The notes under the pieces are model-generated. The model was not told the origin of the DNA, searched no databases, and was given only the letters and a program-made list of their open reading frames with translations. This document shows, piece by piece, positions 11,692 through 22,769 of a stretch of 64,000 nt of DNA. Every line of letters starts with the position of its first letter. The first letter of the stretch is position 1. Origin of the DNA: Epiperipatus broadwayi (lineage: Eukaryota; Onychophora; Udeonychophora; Euonychophora; Peripatidae); contig JAQFVV010006271.1 of NCBI GenBank assembly GCA_028023455.1, positions 124,001-188,000 on the forward strand, in the 5' to 3' direction. The position numbers and the translations under genes are program-made.

Positions 11692-14631
11692 AACCATTTC
11701 TACATGAATAATAAGAATATATGCATAAAAAGAAATGTTAAAATATAGATATTATTTTCTTAAAACCAACTAGGCTAGCATGAAACAATAAATCTAAGGA
11801 AGGTCACAAAGTGTCCATGAAGATAATAACTTCTAGTATCGACATTGGTTAAACTAGCTTTAAAATCCATAGCAAAATACTATTAGATAAATTTAATATT
11901 TGTAAACCAATAAATAATTAATAATCAAGTCTATGAAATGAATATGGAATTCAAATTATGAATTAAATGATAAATAGATGATGGAAATAAATAATAATTA
12001 AATAATGAAAATGAACGAGCTTAAGAGAAAGAAAATGTGTTAGGATAATGAATGATTGAGATGATGATAGAATAGGAGCCAATGAAGGATGAATCAATTA
12101 TGATGATGAATTAAGATAAAATGAAAATGAAGAAGTAAAAGAAAAAAAAATCAAGATGAAATATGAAAACAATGTTGATGATGGAGAATGAAATCCTGAA
12201 CTATAAACTAATATTGTATTAAATAACATTAAGGCAAACAAAACAAAGTATGGATTCTATCCTTGATGAAACCAGCATATTTAACCATGAAGTTAAAATA
12301 AACTATATGTATTTAAAATTAGAAAAGAAATTTATATTTTAGAGTTATATAAATTCAATTAACTGTGAAGATAAACATAACTTAAACCAAAGCACAATAA
12401 ATAACTTTAAACATAAAAATTACCATAAATTCAAATTTACAACTATGAATTAGTAATTAATTTTTCCCAGGGCTCAAATAACTTAAATATTATCATTTTA
12501 CAAGATATACTTGGGTGGGTTAGTGAAAGGAATTTTGCCGCTACCCAAATATAACAAATAATACAGTTCATAAAACAGAATAGAATTAATAAAGAATATT
12601 TGGCAATCCCAATACCAACAGTAATATGAACTTTGAGCTTTATGGAGTACAAATAAATTCTTAATAAAGTAAGCACATTAACTTACAAACTCTTTTCTTT
12701 TATTAAGTAACTATGGACCATATGATCAAGATCAGTGAATGATGTATCGTATGGTTCAAATAAACAGGTTATTCCAAAACCAGTAGACATTTAAAATATT
12801 ATTTAAAATAAGACATGGGCTCAAGATCAACAGTGTTCTGATCAATAAACCATAAAGTCTAAATGTACTTTAAATGTAAATGTCTACCAAAATCATTGTG
12901 ATATAGTAATGTGTAATATAATATACTATATTAATTGATGATGACTTTAAGACAATAAAATAATGGGTTGAGAACAATAACAATAATAATATGGATGATG
13001 ATTAACAATAAGACCACAGACAACTAAATATATTTTCAAAAGAACAAGCTTTATTTATACCATTTACAACTTTTAAATAATAAACAATTTAAAACATATA
13101 TCTTTTAGAAACAGTATATAAAACAAGGTATATTTCACTTGGTTACAGGTATATCCTTTTTAAATTTACTAACAGTTTTAATGCACTGATAAGTCTAGTA
13201 ACATAATTTCTATTTATAGTATGCTATTGAGAGCATTAAAAATGATTAAACTTTATTAAACAATAATATGATAATGGCAATTATCATATAAAGCACAAAT
13301 AACAATTATTACAGTTTAACATGAAGAAATTCATTACACAAATATGGGACTAGACATCAGAAGTCAAATGTATACAGGATGCTAAACTTTGCCTATATCC
13401 ATAAAACAATAATTGTAACTATTGAAATGTCTTACTGATCCGTCGGCGAAATATTGCTTGATGGCAATAAAATAATATTACATATGTGTATCTCTTATTA
13501 TGCCATATGCAAAATAAGTTTTAAAATTACTAATAAATTTTGTTGGTTTGCTTGTAAAATGTTGACAAGGTACCACAGCACAATACATACACTATTTTTA
13601 TTTAGCCAAACACTATAAATAAACAAGTGTCCCTGAAGATAACTCTACTTTCTCATTGCCATATAATTTTAAAACATCAAGAACATTCACCATACACAGT
13701 GAAAAATAACCAGACATCATCATGAGGTATCAAACAATAAAAAAGCTCTTCAAAACAACATTATATAGTTGTATAATAATATGGAATATTCGAATACCTT
13801 TTTCCTATATACAAAATGTGTGGACATTGTCTCAACACAGGGAAATAGAATACATGCCATGAAAGCAATCTGCTCTAGGGATTAAACTATGCTAGTTAAG
13901 CCTTAACTAATTATCATCCTTGACAATATAATCCTCTTATGAAATAGGCAATGGGAGAGTGTACTCCATCTACCCATGCTCAGTATCAATGATACAATAT
14001 TTGATGAAATTATATGTTTTCACATGTATCAAATGGAGACTAGCACAAATCCTCAACAAAACAATGGCAAGATTAAATAATTCTCATGGTAAAAGCTAAA
14101 AAATAAATATCCCACTTCACAATATATATACTAAATAGTGTATGAAACCAACAAAGATGCTGTAAGTCAAATGACTATAAAACATTTTTAAAAGCACAAT
14201 AAAATTTGCAACAACAAGAAACACACAGTCAATGAAAAATAGCATAAATTCTATAAACTAAAGTGGACATACTAAATTATAGGCAAAATATAATAAAGAT
14301 ATAAAATAAATATATCCCTGCTTTTATGGAAAGCTCCATATAATAAAATAATTGTGTCATCCTAAGTAAATACTATTATGTCTGCTTACTTATAAATAGA
14401 ATGTCAATAAACTATTTTCATAAATGTAAAAAATTGAATATCTCTCTATCTAGATAAATTCAATTTAATAGTAAATTTTAAAGCAACCAGTAAAAAATAA
14501 ATGTATATAATTTTACCTTAATCTGTTTTCAAAATAATTGCAAATTCATACCACAAATAAAAGAATATACTTTAATACCATATCAAAAACTAATGTATTA
14601 ATAATAAACATGGATTTAAAAATATTATATT
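11691..14631. other. AT-rich non-coding stretch
   Basis: About 2.9 kb without coding signal, RNA gene or clear repeat. Purine-rich GATGA/AATGA runs occur at 12040-12190. It could contain the 3' portion of the candidate minus-strand transcript described next. Confidence 0.5.
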
Positions 14632-15820
14632 TTACTTTATTCCCATAGTTCGTAATCTAGGTTCCTTCACTGTAAGCTGACTGACAAGGGAAAATGACAT
14701 CATTGTCGGCCAGTACAATATTTTATAAAGCAATGCATCCATATTTTTTTATCTTAATATAGTAAAACAAAGTAAAACCTTCAAGACTATAGCAATAAAA
14801 TAACAATATAATAGTGCTTATAAATCTTTTCTGCAGAATTTTTGGATCCATTCTTATTGTAGCAGCAAAAGAAAACTCTCTCAAAACATTTTTATCATTT
14901 TTTTTCCATCTGCAGCAATTTATAAAATAATCAAGAACTATATTTTAAAATCTTTTTGTTAATATTTAAAATTAATATTAAGTCCACCATTCCACCACAG
15001 TCATTAAGAAGCAGATATTTATTCATTTATATTTTTATATCAATTATATTAAATATTTTCTTTAATAATATAATGAATGCTTATTGTTTTCTTCTATCAG
15101 GATTTCCATTAAATGTATTTAATAACTATGAGTAAAATATTTTCTTTTTCATTTATCAATACAGTAAATGTATTTTCATTTTCAATGATGAACTAAGCTA
15201 GCATTCCAAAAGATTATTCTGGTATATTTTTTTTAAAGAAATGTAAACCAAATCCATGCATTTTATGAATTTATTGAACTTTATTATCCATTCAAAGTAA
15301 ATTTCAATTAGTTCAATTTGAACTTAAAAAGATTTGTCCAAATTATTGTTAGTCAGATTGTTATTATATACATTTGGTATAAAAGTAAAATGTATTTTTT
15401 TTTTTGTTTTTAAAAATGAACGCACAGAGTATTTGTTTATTCTAAATAAGTGATGTATAATATTTAAATGCACATAATGATTATAGTAATTAAAATTATT
15501 GTAATATATAAAATAAAATTTTATACTTACAATTTCTTGTCCAGCTTTAGATGTGAAGAACCCATTTGTGAAATACTCATCACAATGGTTTCCATTTTTC
15601 TCTCAGTGTGTAATCCTGATGATTGTCAATTGATAGATAAGTAGTCAGAATGCATGCAAGAAGATAAAATTTTCTCCTCCATAATCCAAAAGTTGCAATA
15701 TATCTTGATTCAGGTCAGTTCAAATTCAGTGGGGATTTTTTCAGCTCCTTCTCGGTTTCTTTAATTTTGTTATGGTTCAGATGTAAATATCTTTCCTCTT
15801 GTTCTTTTTATTAATAGTTC
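14632..15820 (-). other. Candidate two-exon minus-strand transcript
   Basis: Reading on the minus strand, a TATAAAT at 15851-15845 is followed by a leader, an ATG at 15595 and 21 codons plus two bases, then a good donor (TT|GTAAGT) at 15531/15530. An acceptor with a pyrimidine tract (TTTTCCCTTGTCAG) ends at 14681. Splicing there keeps the frame open for 15 more residues, with a stop at 14634-14632. An AATAAA lies at 14641-14636. The 37-residue product has no recognised domain, and an upstream ATG in the leader argues for a non-coding or poorly translated RNA. All of this is inferred from signals only. Confidence 0.3.
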
Positions 15821-15844
15821 CCCCTCTAATACTTATGTTAAGTT

Positions 15845-15851
15845 ATTTATA
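15845..15851 (-). promoter_or_regulatory. Possible TATA box for minus-strand transcript
   Basis: TATAAAT on the minus strand, about 30 bp upstream of the proposed start of the small two-exon transcript. In AT-rich DNA such a motif is common, so support comes only from its position relative to the splice signals. Confidence 0.25.
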
Positions 15852-15859
15852 CCTTTTAC

Positions 15860-16416
15860 TAAATTGAATTATGGTACAAAAAATAGACCAATGACAGCAT
15901 GGTATGTGCATATAATTAATACTTCTCCTCCTATATTCATTAGTGATAATTAATCAGTCTGTTCAATACTATTTTAAATCACAATAAAAATATGCTTAAG
16001 GATTGATTACAAATATAAATTTAAAAGAGTTATAAATTTAAATCTTTCTAATTATTATTTATTAATAATAAAGTATCAATACATATTTATACTTTCAAAT
16101 AAATAATATTACTAATAATTTATCATTTTAATATTATTAAAAATGAGTCCACCTGACAAACTGCATATGAAATCTCATACACATCCTTCCAGAGGGCTTA
16201 ATGTATCTTGAACAGTCTGAATCTTTATCACTCTCAGGAGTTGTACTGATAAAATTATTTAATTTTAAAATACAACTTGGCAACTATTATAACATACTAC
16301 TAACATAATACACTGATTTATTATATTTCAATTATTGTTAATTAAAATTTAAAATTTTTACATTTGGACCACTTAAATAAGGCCCGACATACTTGAAAGA
16401 TTACAATATATATATA
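15860..16416. other. AT-rich non-coding stretch
   Basis: No feature recognised. It ends in a short (TA)n run at about 16406-16417 that forms the left border of the hammerhead array. Confidence 0.5.
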
Positions 16417-16620
16417 TGATAAACAAAAATGCAAGTTAAAAAACTTGCTAACGCTTGTATTTATGTCCACAGATGGCGTTCTACCAAAAACACCGATCAA
16501 GCGTATGTTTTGTTTACATAAACGTCAGAGTAGTATTCACTATCTCTAACTATAATAAATAAAAAAATTGTTTCATAAACGCTCAGAGTTTGTGTTTAGA
16601 TCTAGTTTCTTTATTCCTGT

Positions 16621-16664
16621 CTTTCACTGATGATAGCAAATAGCTTGAAATCATGATCTGAAAG
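16621..16664 (+). ncRNA. Hammerhead ribozyme, array unit 1
   Basis: In order: stem I strand CTTTCA (16621-16626), core CTGATGA (16627-16633), stem II AGC-AAATA-GCT, GAAA box (16647-16650), short palindromic stem III ATCATGAT (16650-16657), cleavage residue C 16658 in an AUC triplet, and stem I strand TGAAAG, fully complementary to CTTTCA. All conserved core bases are present. The base pair closing stem II next to the core is a U-U mismatch, which could slow catalysis. The palindromic stem III suits activity as a dimer. Confidence 0.8.
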
Positions 16665-17025
16665 TGGAATTATAGTTAGAGATAGTGAATACTACTCTGA
16701 CGTTTATGTAAACAAAACATACGCTTGATCGGTGTTTTTGGTAGAACGCCATCTGTGGACATAAATACAAGCGTTAGCAAGTTTTTTAACTTGCATTTTT
16801 GTTTATCATAAATGTACCTTTGAGGTCTTTCTTGCAATGATATAGATTGCAGAGGCTTCTACTATGTGGTGATGCTGAACTGAGATCAGACCCATATAGC
16901 TATCTGGTTTGCTATGCTGAGTTTGAAGACATTACGTGTCTAAAAAATTCACACTTGCAAGCTGAATAGAAATTGTTTCATAAACGCTCAGAGTTTGTGT
17001 TTAGATCTAGTTTCTTTATTCCTGT

Positions 17026-17069
17026 CTTTCACTGATGATAGCAAATAGCTTGAAATCATGATCTGAAAG
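17026..17069 (+). ncRNA. Hammerhead ribozyme, array unit 2
   Basis: Identical in sequence to the first ribozyme and exactly 405 bp downstream. Predicted cleavage after C 17063. Cleavage here and in unit 1 would release a 405-nt monomer. Confidence 0.8.
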
Positions 17070-17430
17070 TGGAATTATAGTTAGAGATAGTGAATACTAC
17101 TCTGACATTTATGTAAACAAAACATACGCTTGATCGGTGTTTTTGGTAGAACGCCATCTGTGGACATAAATACAAGCGTTAGCAAGTTTTTTAACTTGCA
17201 TTTTTGTTTATCATAAATGTACCTTTGAGGTCTTTCTTGCAATGATATAGATTGCAGAGGCTTCTACTATGTGGTGATGCTGAACTGAGATCAGACCCAT
17301 ATAGCTATCTGGTTTGCTATGCTGAGTTTGAAGACATTACGTGTCTAAAAAATTCACGCTTGCAAGCTGAATAGAAATTGTTTCATAAACGCTCAGAGTT
17401 TGTGTTTAGATCTAGTTTCTTTATTCCTGT

Positions 17431-17474
17431 CTTTCACTGATGATAGCAAATAGCTTGAAATCATGATCTGAAAG
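17431..17474 (+). ncRNA. Hammerhead ribozyme, array unit 3
   Basis: Same 44-nt motif, 405 bp after unit 2. Predicted cleavage after C 17468. The neighbouring non-ribozyme sequence differs slightly (GATAATGAATAC instead of GATAGTGAATAC), yet the ribozyme is unchanged. Confidence 0.8.
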
Positions 17475-17835
17475 TGGAATTATAGTTAGAGATAATGAAT
17501 ACTACTCTGACGTTTATGTAAACAAAACATACGCTTGATCGGTGTTTTTGGTAGAACGCCATCTGTGGACATAAATACAAGCGTTAGCAAGTTTTTTAAC
17601 TTGCATTTTTGTTTATCATAAATGTACCTTTGAGGTCTTTCTTGCAATGATATAGATTGCAGAGGCTTCTACTATGTGGTGATGCTGAACTGAGATCAGA
17701 CCCATATAGCTATCTGGTTTGCTATGCTGAGTTTGAAGACATTACATGTCTAAAAAATTCACGCTTGCAAGCTGAATAGAAATTGTTTCATAAACGCTCA
17801 GAGTTTGTGTTTAGATCTAGTTTCTTTATTCCTGT

Positions 17836-17879
17836 CTTTCACTGATGATAGCAAATAGCTTGAAATCATGATCTGAAAG
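17836..17879 (+). ncRNA. Hammerhead ribozyme, array unit 4
   Basis: Same 44-nt motif, 405 bp after unit 3. Predicted cleavage after C 17873. The local variant downstream reads GATAGCGAATAC. Confidence 0.8.
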
Positions 17880-18240
17880 TGGAATTATAGTTAGAGATAG
17901 CGAATACTACTCTGACGTTTATGTAAACAAAACATACGCTTGATCGGTGTTTTTGGTAGAACGCCATCTGTGGACATAAATACAAGCGTTAGCAAGTTTT
18001 TTAACTTGCATTTTTGTTTATCATAAATGTACCTTTGAGGTCTTTCTTGCAATGATATAGATTGCAGAGGCTTCTACTATGTGGTGATGCTGAACTGAGA
18101 TCAGACCCATATAGCTATCTGGTTTGCTATGCTGAGTTTGAAGACATTACATGTCTAAAAAATTCACGCTTGCAAGCTGAATAGAAATTGTTTCATAAAC
18201 GCTCAGAGTTTGTGTTTAGATCTAGTTTCTTTATTCCTGT

Positions 18241-18284
18241 CTTTCACTGATGATAGCAAATAGCTTGAAATCATGATCTGAAAG
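18241..18284 (+). ncRNA. Hammerhead ribozyme, array unit 5
   Basis: Same 44-nt motif, 405 bp after unit 4. Predicted cleavage after C 18278. The unit is cut off about 100 bp later by the (TA)n border, so cleavage here would release only a short 3' tail. Confidence 0.8.
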
Positions 18285-18394
18285 TGGAATTATAGTTAGA
18301 GATAGTGAATACTACTCTGATGTTTATGTAAACAAAACATACGCTTGATCGGTGTTTTTGGTAGAACGCCATCTGTGGACATATATATATATAT

Positions 18395-18949
18395 AATCAT
18401 TGAAATTAAAAATTGTATGATTGCTGGTTACATCATCGCCTTCTATTATCAATCCTGATTTTCATAATTCTTATAACGATGGCAGTTATGCAATTGATAT
18501 TAAATAGTGAATATTCAATCTGAATTAGATGTTAATAAAATCTTATTCAATATGTCTTATAATTTTATTTAGCAAAGTTCATTGAAAAATCAAAATCTGT
18601 TCTGGAATCACATACTAGTAGATAATTGCAAGAAAGATTATCATAAATTTGAAAGAAATGATTAGCCTATACAACGTTAAAAATATAATTCAATGCAAGA
18701 CAATATCACAAATACAACAAGATGTTCTAAAATATACAATATCGCATCCTTCTAATACAATAGCAATATGACGAGGAATTGTAAGATAATCTGTTGTTTC
18801 ACTGCTTGTTTTTTTGTTTACAATGCTATCATTAAATATATTGTATATTAAAAGAATATAGATGATTTTTCTCAAAGCTAGATAGGTTTTATAAATATAA
18901 ATCTCTTAAAAATCGGTCACGCTTATCAAAAATTTTCATTTTTATAAAT
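18395..18949. other. Non-coding stretch
   Basis: AT-rich sequence between the hammerhead array and the RTE copy. Nothing recognised. Confidence 0.5.
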
Positions 18950-19262
18950 CAAAGATTGCCTCGCCAGAAGATTGAAGTTTCTTCATGTTGATAATCATAG
19001 AAAAATTTCTAATCACTTCATATGCTTTTGTTCGTGAGTCTATTATTATTATATGATTATTCATATATGAACATGGATGAGCTGCTCACCAACCCGCATC
19101 AGCACAGGCTTTTTGCCTCTGAGTTTATCAAGAAACATCATGATCTTTTTCCTCAGATGCCTGATAGCTCTTAACTGGGATACTAATTGAATTTTTTTAA
19201 AGACAAAAATGATTAATTTATTGTTTCTTTCTGTACAAAGAATAATGATTGAGTTTAAAGCT

Positions 19263-19342
19263 TCGAATAATGGACTATTTGTTAATAAGGATAAAAAGAT
19301 CCGAATAATGAATGGACTATTTGTTAATAAGGATAAAAAGAT
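19263..19342 (+). repeat. Two-copy tandem repeat of about 40 bp
   Basis: GGACTATTTGTTAATAAGG followed by ATAAAAAGATC occurs twice in a row, with CGAATAATG before each copy. It lies in the RTE 5' region, where this copy differs from the better one, so it is a local duplication. Confidence 0.7.
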
Positions 19343-20604
19343 CTCAAAACTTTGCAATAATTATATCTTAGTCATTCACTTGGCTTCATCTGAGAGTGAA
19401 TTAATGAACTTTTTAAACAGATATTTATTATCATGATAGACAAAAGTAAATTATGTCTCTTATTCCCATGAGAATGTAAATACACCAACGAAGATAGTCA
19501 TTGGTGATTGAAGGTGGAGGGTGCTAAAAATTTCATGATTGTAGACCAAGACTCTCTCTTCATTATGAGCTTTTACGTATTTACAGCTTCAGATCACTTT
19601 CAAGTAATGAAAGATTGCAAGAATTGTAAGAACTGTTCAATATTAAATGGAATATTGTAAAACTTTGTAAAGCTACAAGAAAAATGTGAAAAGGCAATTA
19701 ATTTTAAAAGTGAACATGTACTAGACTACAATAGCACAAATATTTAAAAGGTAAGTGGAATAGGATTTATTATAAATAAAAGATGAAAGACAGCAGTGTG
19801 AATTTTGATGTGTAACAGACAGAATAATAAGATGAGTTATTCAACATAGGAAAGATACTAAATGCAGATAGTTTAGGTTTATGTACCAATAAAATCTCAT
19901 TGCAATAAAGAAGTAGACAATTTTTTATATTGAAACAGTAAGATTCGTATTCGAATCTTAAGTTTCACCTTTTTCTGTCGTCTCTCACTGACCGGTCTAT
20001 CCCACCCAAATTTATACTTTTTGGTATCGAATTGTGTGTGTAGCAATCTTAGAAATGTATAAATATATGTAGAATTCAGCATAAACACGCACACATTTCG
20101 ATCTCAAATTAAAGGCAATAAATAGGAATAAAATAATATAATTTAGATTTCTTTTAATTATATAATTTTGTATAATTTTAATCATTTATTTTACATTATA
20201 AAGTTCGTATTTATTGCTTTGTTTAAATTTCGTTTAATAATAATTCTAAAAATATCTGATGTAATATTTAATTAAAAGTTAAAATAATCTTATGTTCCCT
20301 TTTTGTTTTTGAAATTTAAAAGCATCGGTCAGTGATAGATAATAGATTAATTAAAGAAAAAATTCCCCAAAATTAATTAGTAAATGTAAAATGTAAACAA
20401 TAGAACGGCAGCTTTCTTTAATTAAAAACCAACAAAATGCATTGATTATCCTCAGGGCAGATTAAATAGAACCTAAAAATACCTTTACAAAAATGTGAAA
20501 GATCAAGATAAAAAAAAAGAGGCCATCTTAGACTTGCTGGAGACATTCACTTAAACTTTAGCTTTGCTCTCGATCACTGAGAGTCTCCAAAAATATAAAA
20601 ATAA

Positions 20605-20808
20605 TTTGTTCCTGCCAAGGTATGACCGAGTAAAGCACCTAGATTATTCTCCATCGGGAGGTGGCCTATCGGATGCTGAACTTTCATTGCCGTCATAAAT
20701 TCACCATGAAGATCTGCTGCCTGAAATGAATGCGAAAGCTGCTGCTGCCATGAAATTAAATGAATATCTAAATACAAGAAAGACTTGCCACTCGTGAACT
20801 TTTTGCTG
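20605..20808 (+). pseudogene. Coding-like island 1 with internal stop
   Basis: One plus-strand frame reads RYDRVKHLDYSPSGGGL..., then a single in-frame TAA, then IHHEDLLPEMNAKAAAAM.... Codon use is balanced (GGA GGT GGC, GCT GCT GCT GCC), which is unusual here. No family is recognised. It could be an exon remnant of a transposon protein or of a captured host gene. A minus-strand frame of 67 codons overlaps it (20574-20777), and I cannot exclude that one. Confidence 0.25.
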
Positions 20809-21455
20809 CTAAATTAATGGAATCAGAACCCTTCTTATAAAACAGGTACCTGTCTGTGTTCAAACTCTAGAGTACTCTAATAATATGCTATACCTATTCT
20901 TCATAATACTTATCTAAATTATAAAATATAAAAACTATCATTTGTATAACTAAAATTGAATAATTAATTTAATGTGTAAATTTCTCTAATAATCTAGCTT
21001 ACCTCACTCTATCTTTCGTGGGTGCGTATTTCTATAATCTATAGTTATTATTTAATTATTGCATGCTCATAGTTGTCTCAATTTTCAAAGTAAATCTATG
21101 ATCGCTTGAAACAAAGAATGCGTGTCAAATTTTCATTAATATTTACTTTCCTTAATAACTTCACTTTCATATAAATCAACACGCATTCAGTGCATCATTT
21201 ATTGTAACGCAGGGTCTACTACTTCACAAATGGCTGGCATATTAGTTGTAATAACTCCCAGTTTATATATATTTTGTATTTATTAAATTTAATGAATAAT
21301 TCTAGAAAATCCCATTTCTTTGAGAGTCACCAGAGTTCTTGAGTAAATGTTGGTAATGTAGGGCCAAGTCAGAAATCTATTTAAATCTCATCATAACCGT
21401 TTATACAGTATACATGTGTTACGTTTTAGAGACGCGATGACCCATTCCGCCGTGA

Positions 21456-21704
21456 AATTTCGGATTCTTCAGGGTTGAAATTAACCCCAGTCGTCCTACA
21501 CAAGTGGGCTTAATGGGTGCTCCCGTAGGATTTGACAATGTCATGCAGCCAGCCGGAAAATTGCGCCACGTACCGCTTGTCCCTGGTTATGCTTATGTGA
21601 CACCTTACTTTGTCGGGCCGCGGCCGAGACCAGTCCAACATTCTTATAAACCCATTCACGACCTTGCAGTTTCGATATACTGCCATTCCATATCGCCTTT
21701 CTAA
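21456..21704 (+). CDS. Coding-like island 2, unknown protein
   Basis: An open frame of 82 codons without a required start has clearly higher GC and codon use typical of real coding DNA (CCC, GTC, GGC, CCG). It includes GLMGAPVGFDNVMQPAGK and a Pro/Arg run GPRPRPVQHSY. A possible splice acceptor (GGATTCTTCAG) ends at 21472 in the same frame. No obvious donor follows, and the frame closes at a TAA. I do not recognise the product. It lies in the insertion inside the RTE copy. Confidence 0.3.
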   Translation, partial: NFGFFRVEINPSRPTQVGLMGAPVGFDNVMQPAGKLRHVPLVPGYAYVTPYFVGPRPRPVQHSYKPIHDLAVSIYCHSISPF

Positions 21705-22297
21705 AGCGTACCACGTGTTCCTTTACTTCATTTTATTATTCTATATATCACTCCGCCTCTGCATTATCTTCATAATTCACTCTCAAATAAATGTTTGCCC
21801 TTAGTTATAAATAAATATTTTAATTAAATAAATATATGTCTGCCACCACTCTTAAATCTTACTTTAGACTCTTGCATTGCAAAGGTATAAATTCCCCAAG
21901 GCATGCATTAGAAATACTTACTCGAGAATTTTAGGTAGCTAGATTACGCCTTCAAATAAGTGAATTCCTTTTGTAAACATTTCAGTATCGGAAATACCGC
22001 TACTGAGTCCCCAAGATAAAATAATGTGTAAATAAATAAATGTATTCTTTAAAATATAATCATGTTGCAAATCCCGCTACTGAAGCTGTTAGTCCATAAA
22101 ATATTATTACAGATTGTGTTATTAAAATGTATTAATAAATAATTTTAAACTATACGTCTGCAGTTACGTTTCATTTATTCGATACCCATTCTATATAATA
22201 TTTCCTCGATTATGTAAATATGAATGTTTAATTAATATTAGTTTGGTTATTGGCTAACTCGAGAAAATCATGAGTCTCCTGCATATCCCTGACCACC

Positions 22298-22474
22298 ATG
22301 CCTAAGGAAATATTTACTAATGTCGCATCAGATGCGTTGTTTCGTGGATTGTATTGTGGAATCGATAAACTATGTTCGAACTCAGTACCACGGGTGGCTT
22401 CGCTACTTGATAGTGCTGCTGTTCTGTATGGTGGTCGAATTCTGCACTATGTTTACGAGTCACATGTTTTCTGA
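22298..22474 (+). CDS. Coding-like island 3, unknown 58-residue ORF
   Basis: The ATG has a strong context (GACCACCATGC). The 58-codon frame (MPKEIFTNVASDALFRG ... VLYGGRILHYVYESHVF) has balanced codon use and ends at a TGA about 8 bp before the insertion boundary. The ending may be a truncation by insertion of a longer protein. No family is recognised. Together with the other two islands it suggests that the 2.5-kb insert carried a spliced or broken gene. Confidence 0.3.
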   Translation: MPKEIFTNVASDALFRGLYCGIDKLCSNSVPRVASLLDSAAVLYGGRILHYVYESHVF

Positions 22475-22769
22475 CCGTTACAATATAGACGTTCAAAAGA
22501 TTTTTAATCAGACTAATAACATTTTAAAATTATCAAAGAATACATTAATTCTAAGACTGATAACTGATTAAAGGATAAAAGTGCTGTGGATTTATTTGGT
22601 TGTAGCAACAGAATTGAGAGACTTGTGGAGTTCACTGGAAAAAAAAACTTTGTTATGAATTCTTTCTTGGAAAAGAAACTAAAAGAAATAAACATGATGC
22701 AGCAAAATTAAATTATATTTTGATTAACAAAAAATATGTATTTCATTACTGTAATATTCTTATAATAGT

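Larger units (their letters stand above)
16417..18394 (+). mobile_element. Retrozyme-like 405-bp hammerhead tandem array
   Basis: About 4.5 direct copies of an exact 405-bp unit run from about 16565 to 18381. The array is preceded by a 140-bp inverted partial unit (16417-16556). Both ends meet (TA)n (about 16406-16417 and 18380-18394). The units differ at only a few positions, for example around 17106, 17495, 17900 and 18321, so the array is young. Each unit carries one complete type I-like hammerhead, identical in all five. No RT or other protein is encoded. Tandem hammerhead units with inverted partial ends are known from animal retrozymes and from Penelope-like terminal repeats. I infer a non-autonomous member of that group, mobilised by a PLE reverse transcriptase. 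Confidence 0.8.
19938..22482. mobile_element. 2.5 kb insertion of unknown type within RTE
   Basis: The RTE reading breaks at 19937 and resumes at 22483, with an imperfect 10-bp repeat at the joints (ATATTGAAAC and ATATAGACGT, where the better RTE copy has ATATGGACGT), which suggests a target duplication. The insert begins with a hairpin (AAGATTCG-TATT-CGAATCTT). On its minus strand near that end it has a TATAAAT followed about 27 bp later by TCAGTG, a possible core promoter. It contains three islands of higher GC with coding-like codon use (about 20600-20800, 21456-21704 and 22298-22474), unlike the AT-rich surroundings. I do not recognise the element. Confidence 0.5.

Noticed and set aside
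16417-18394. CRISPR array or ordinary satellite
   Set aside because: The unit is 405 bp without short direct repeats and unique spacers. The inverted start, TA borders and ribozymes point to a retroelement rather than a plain satellite.
22320-22571. An 83-codon plus-strand frame
   Set aside because: It overlaps coding-like island 3 in another frame and runs across the insertion boundary into RTE sequence.
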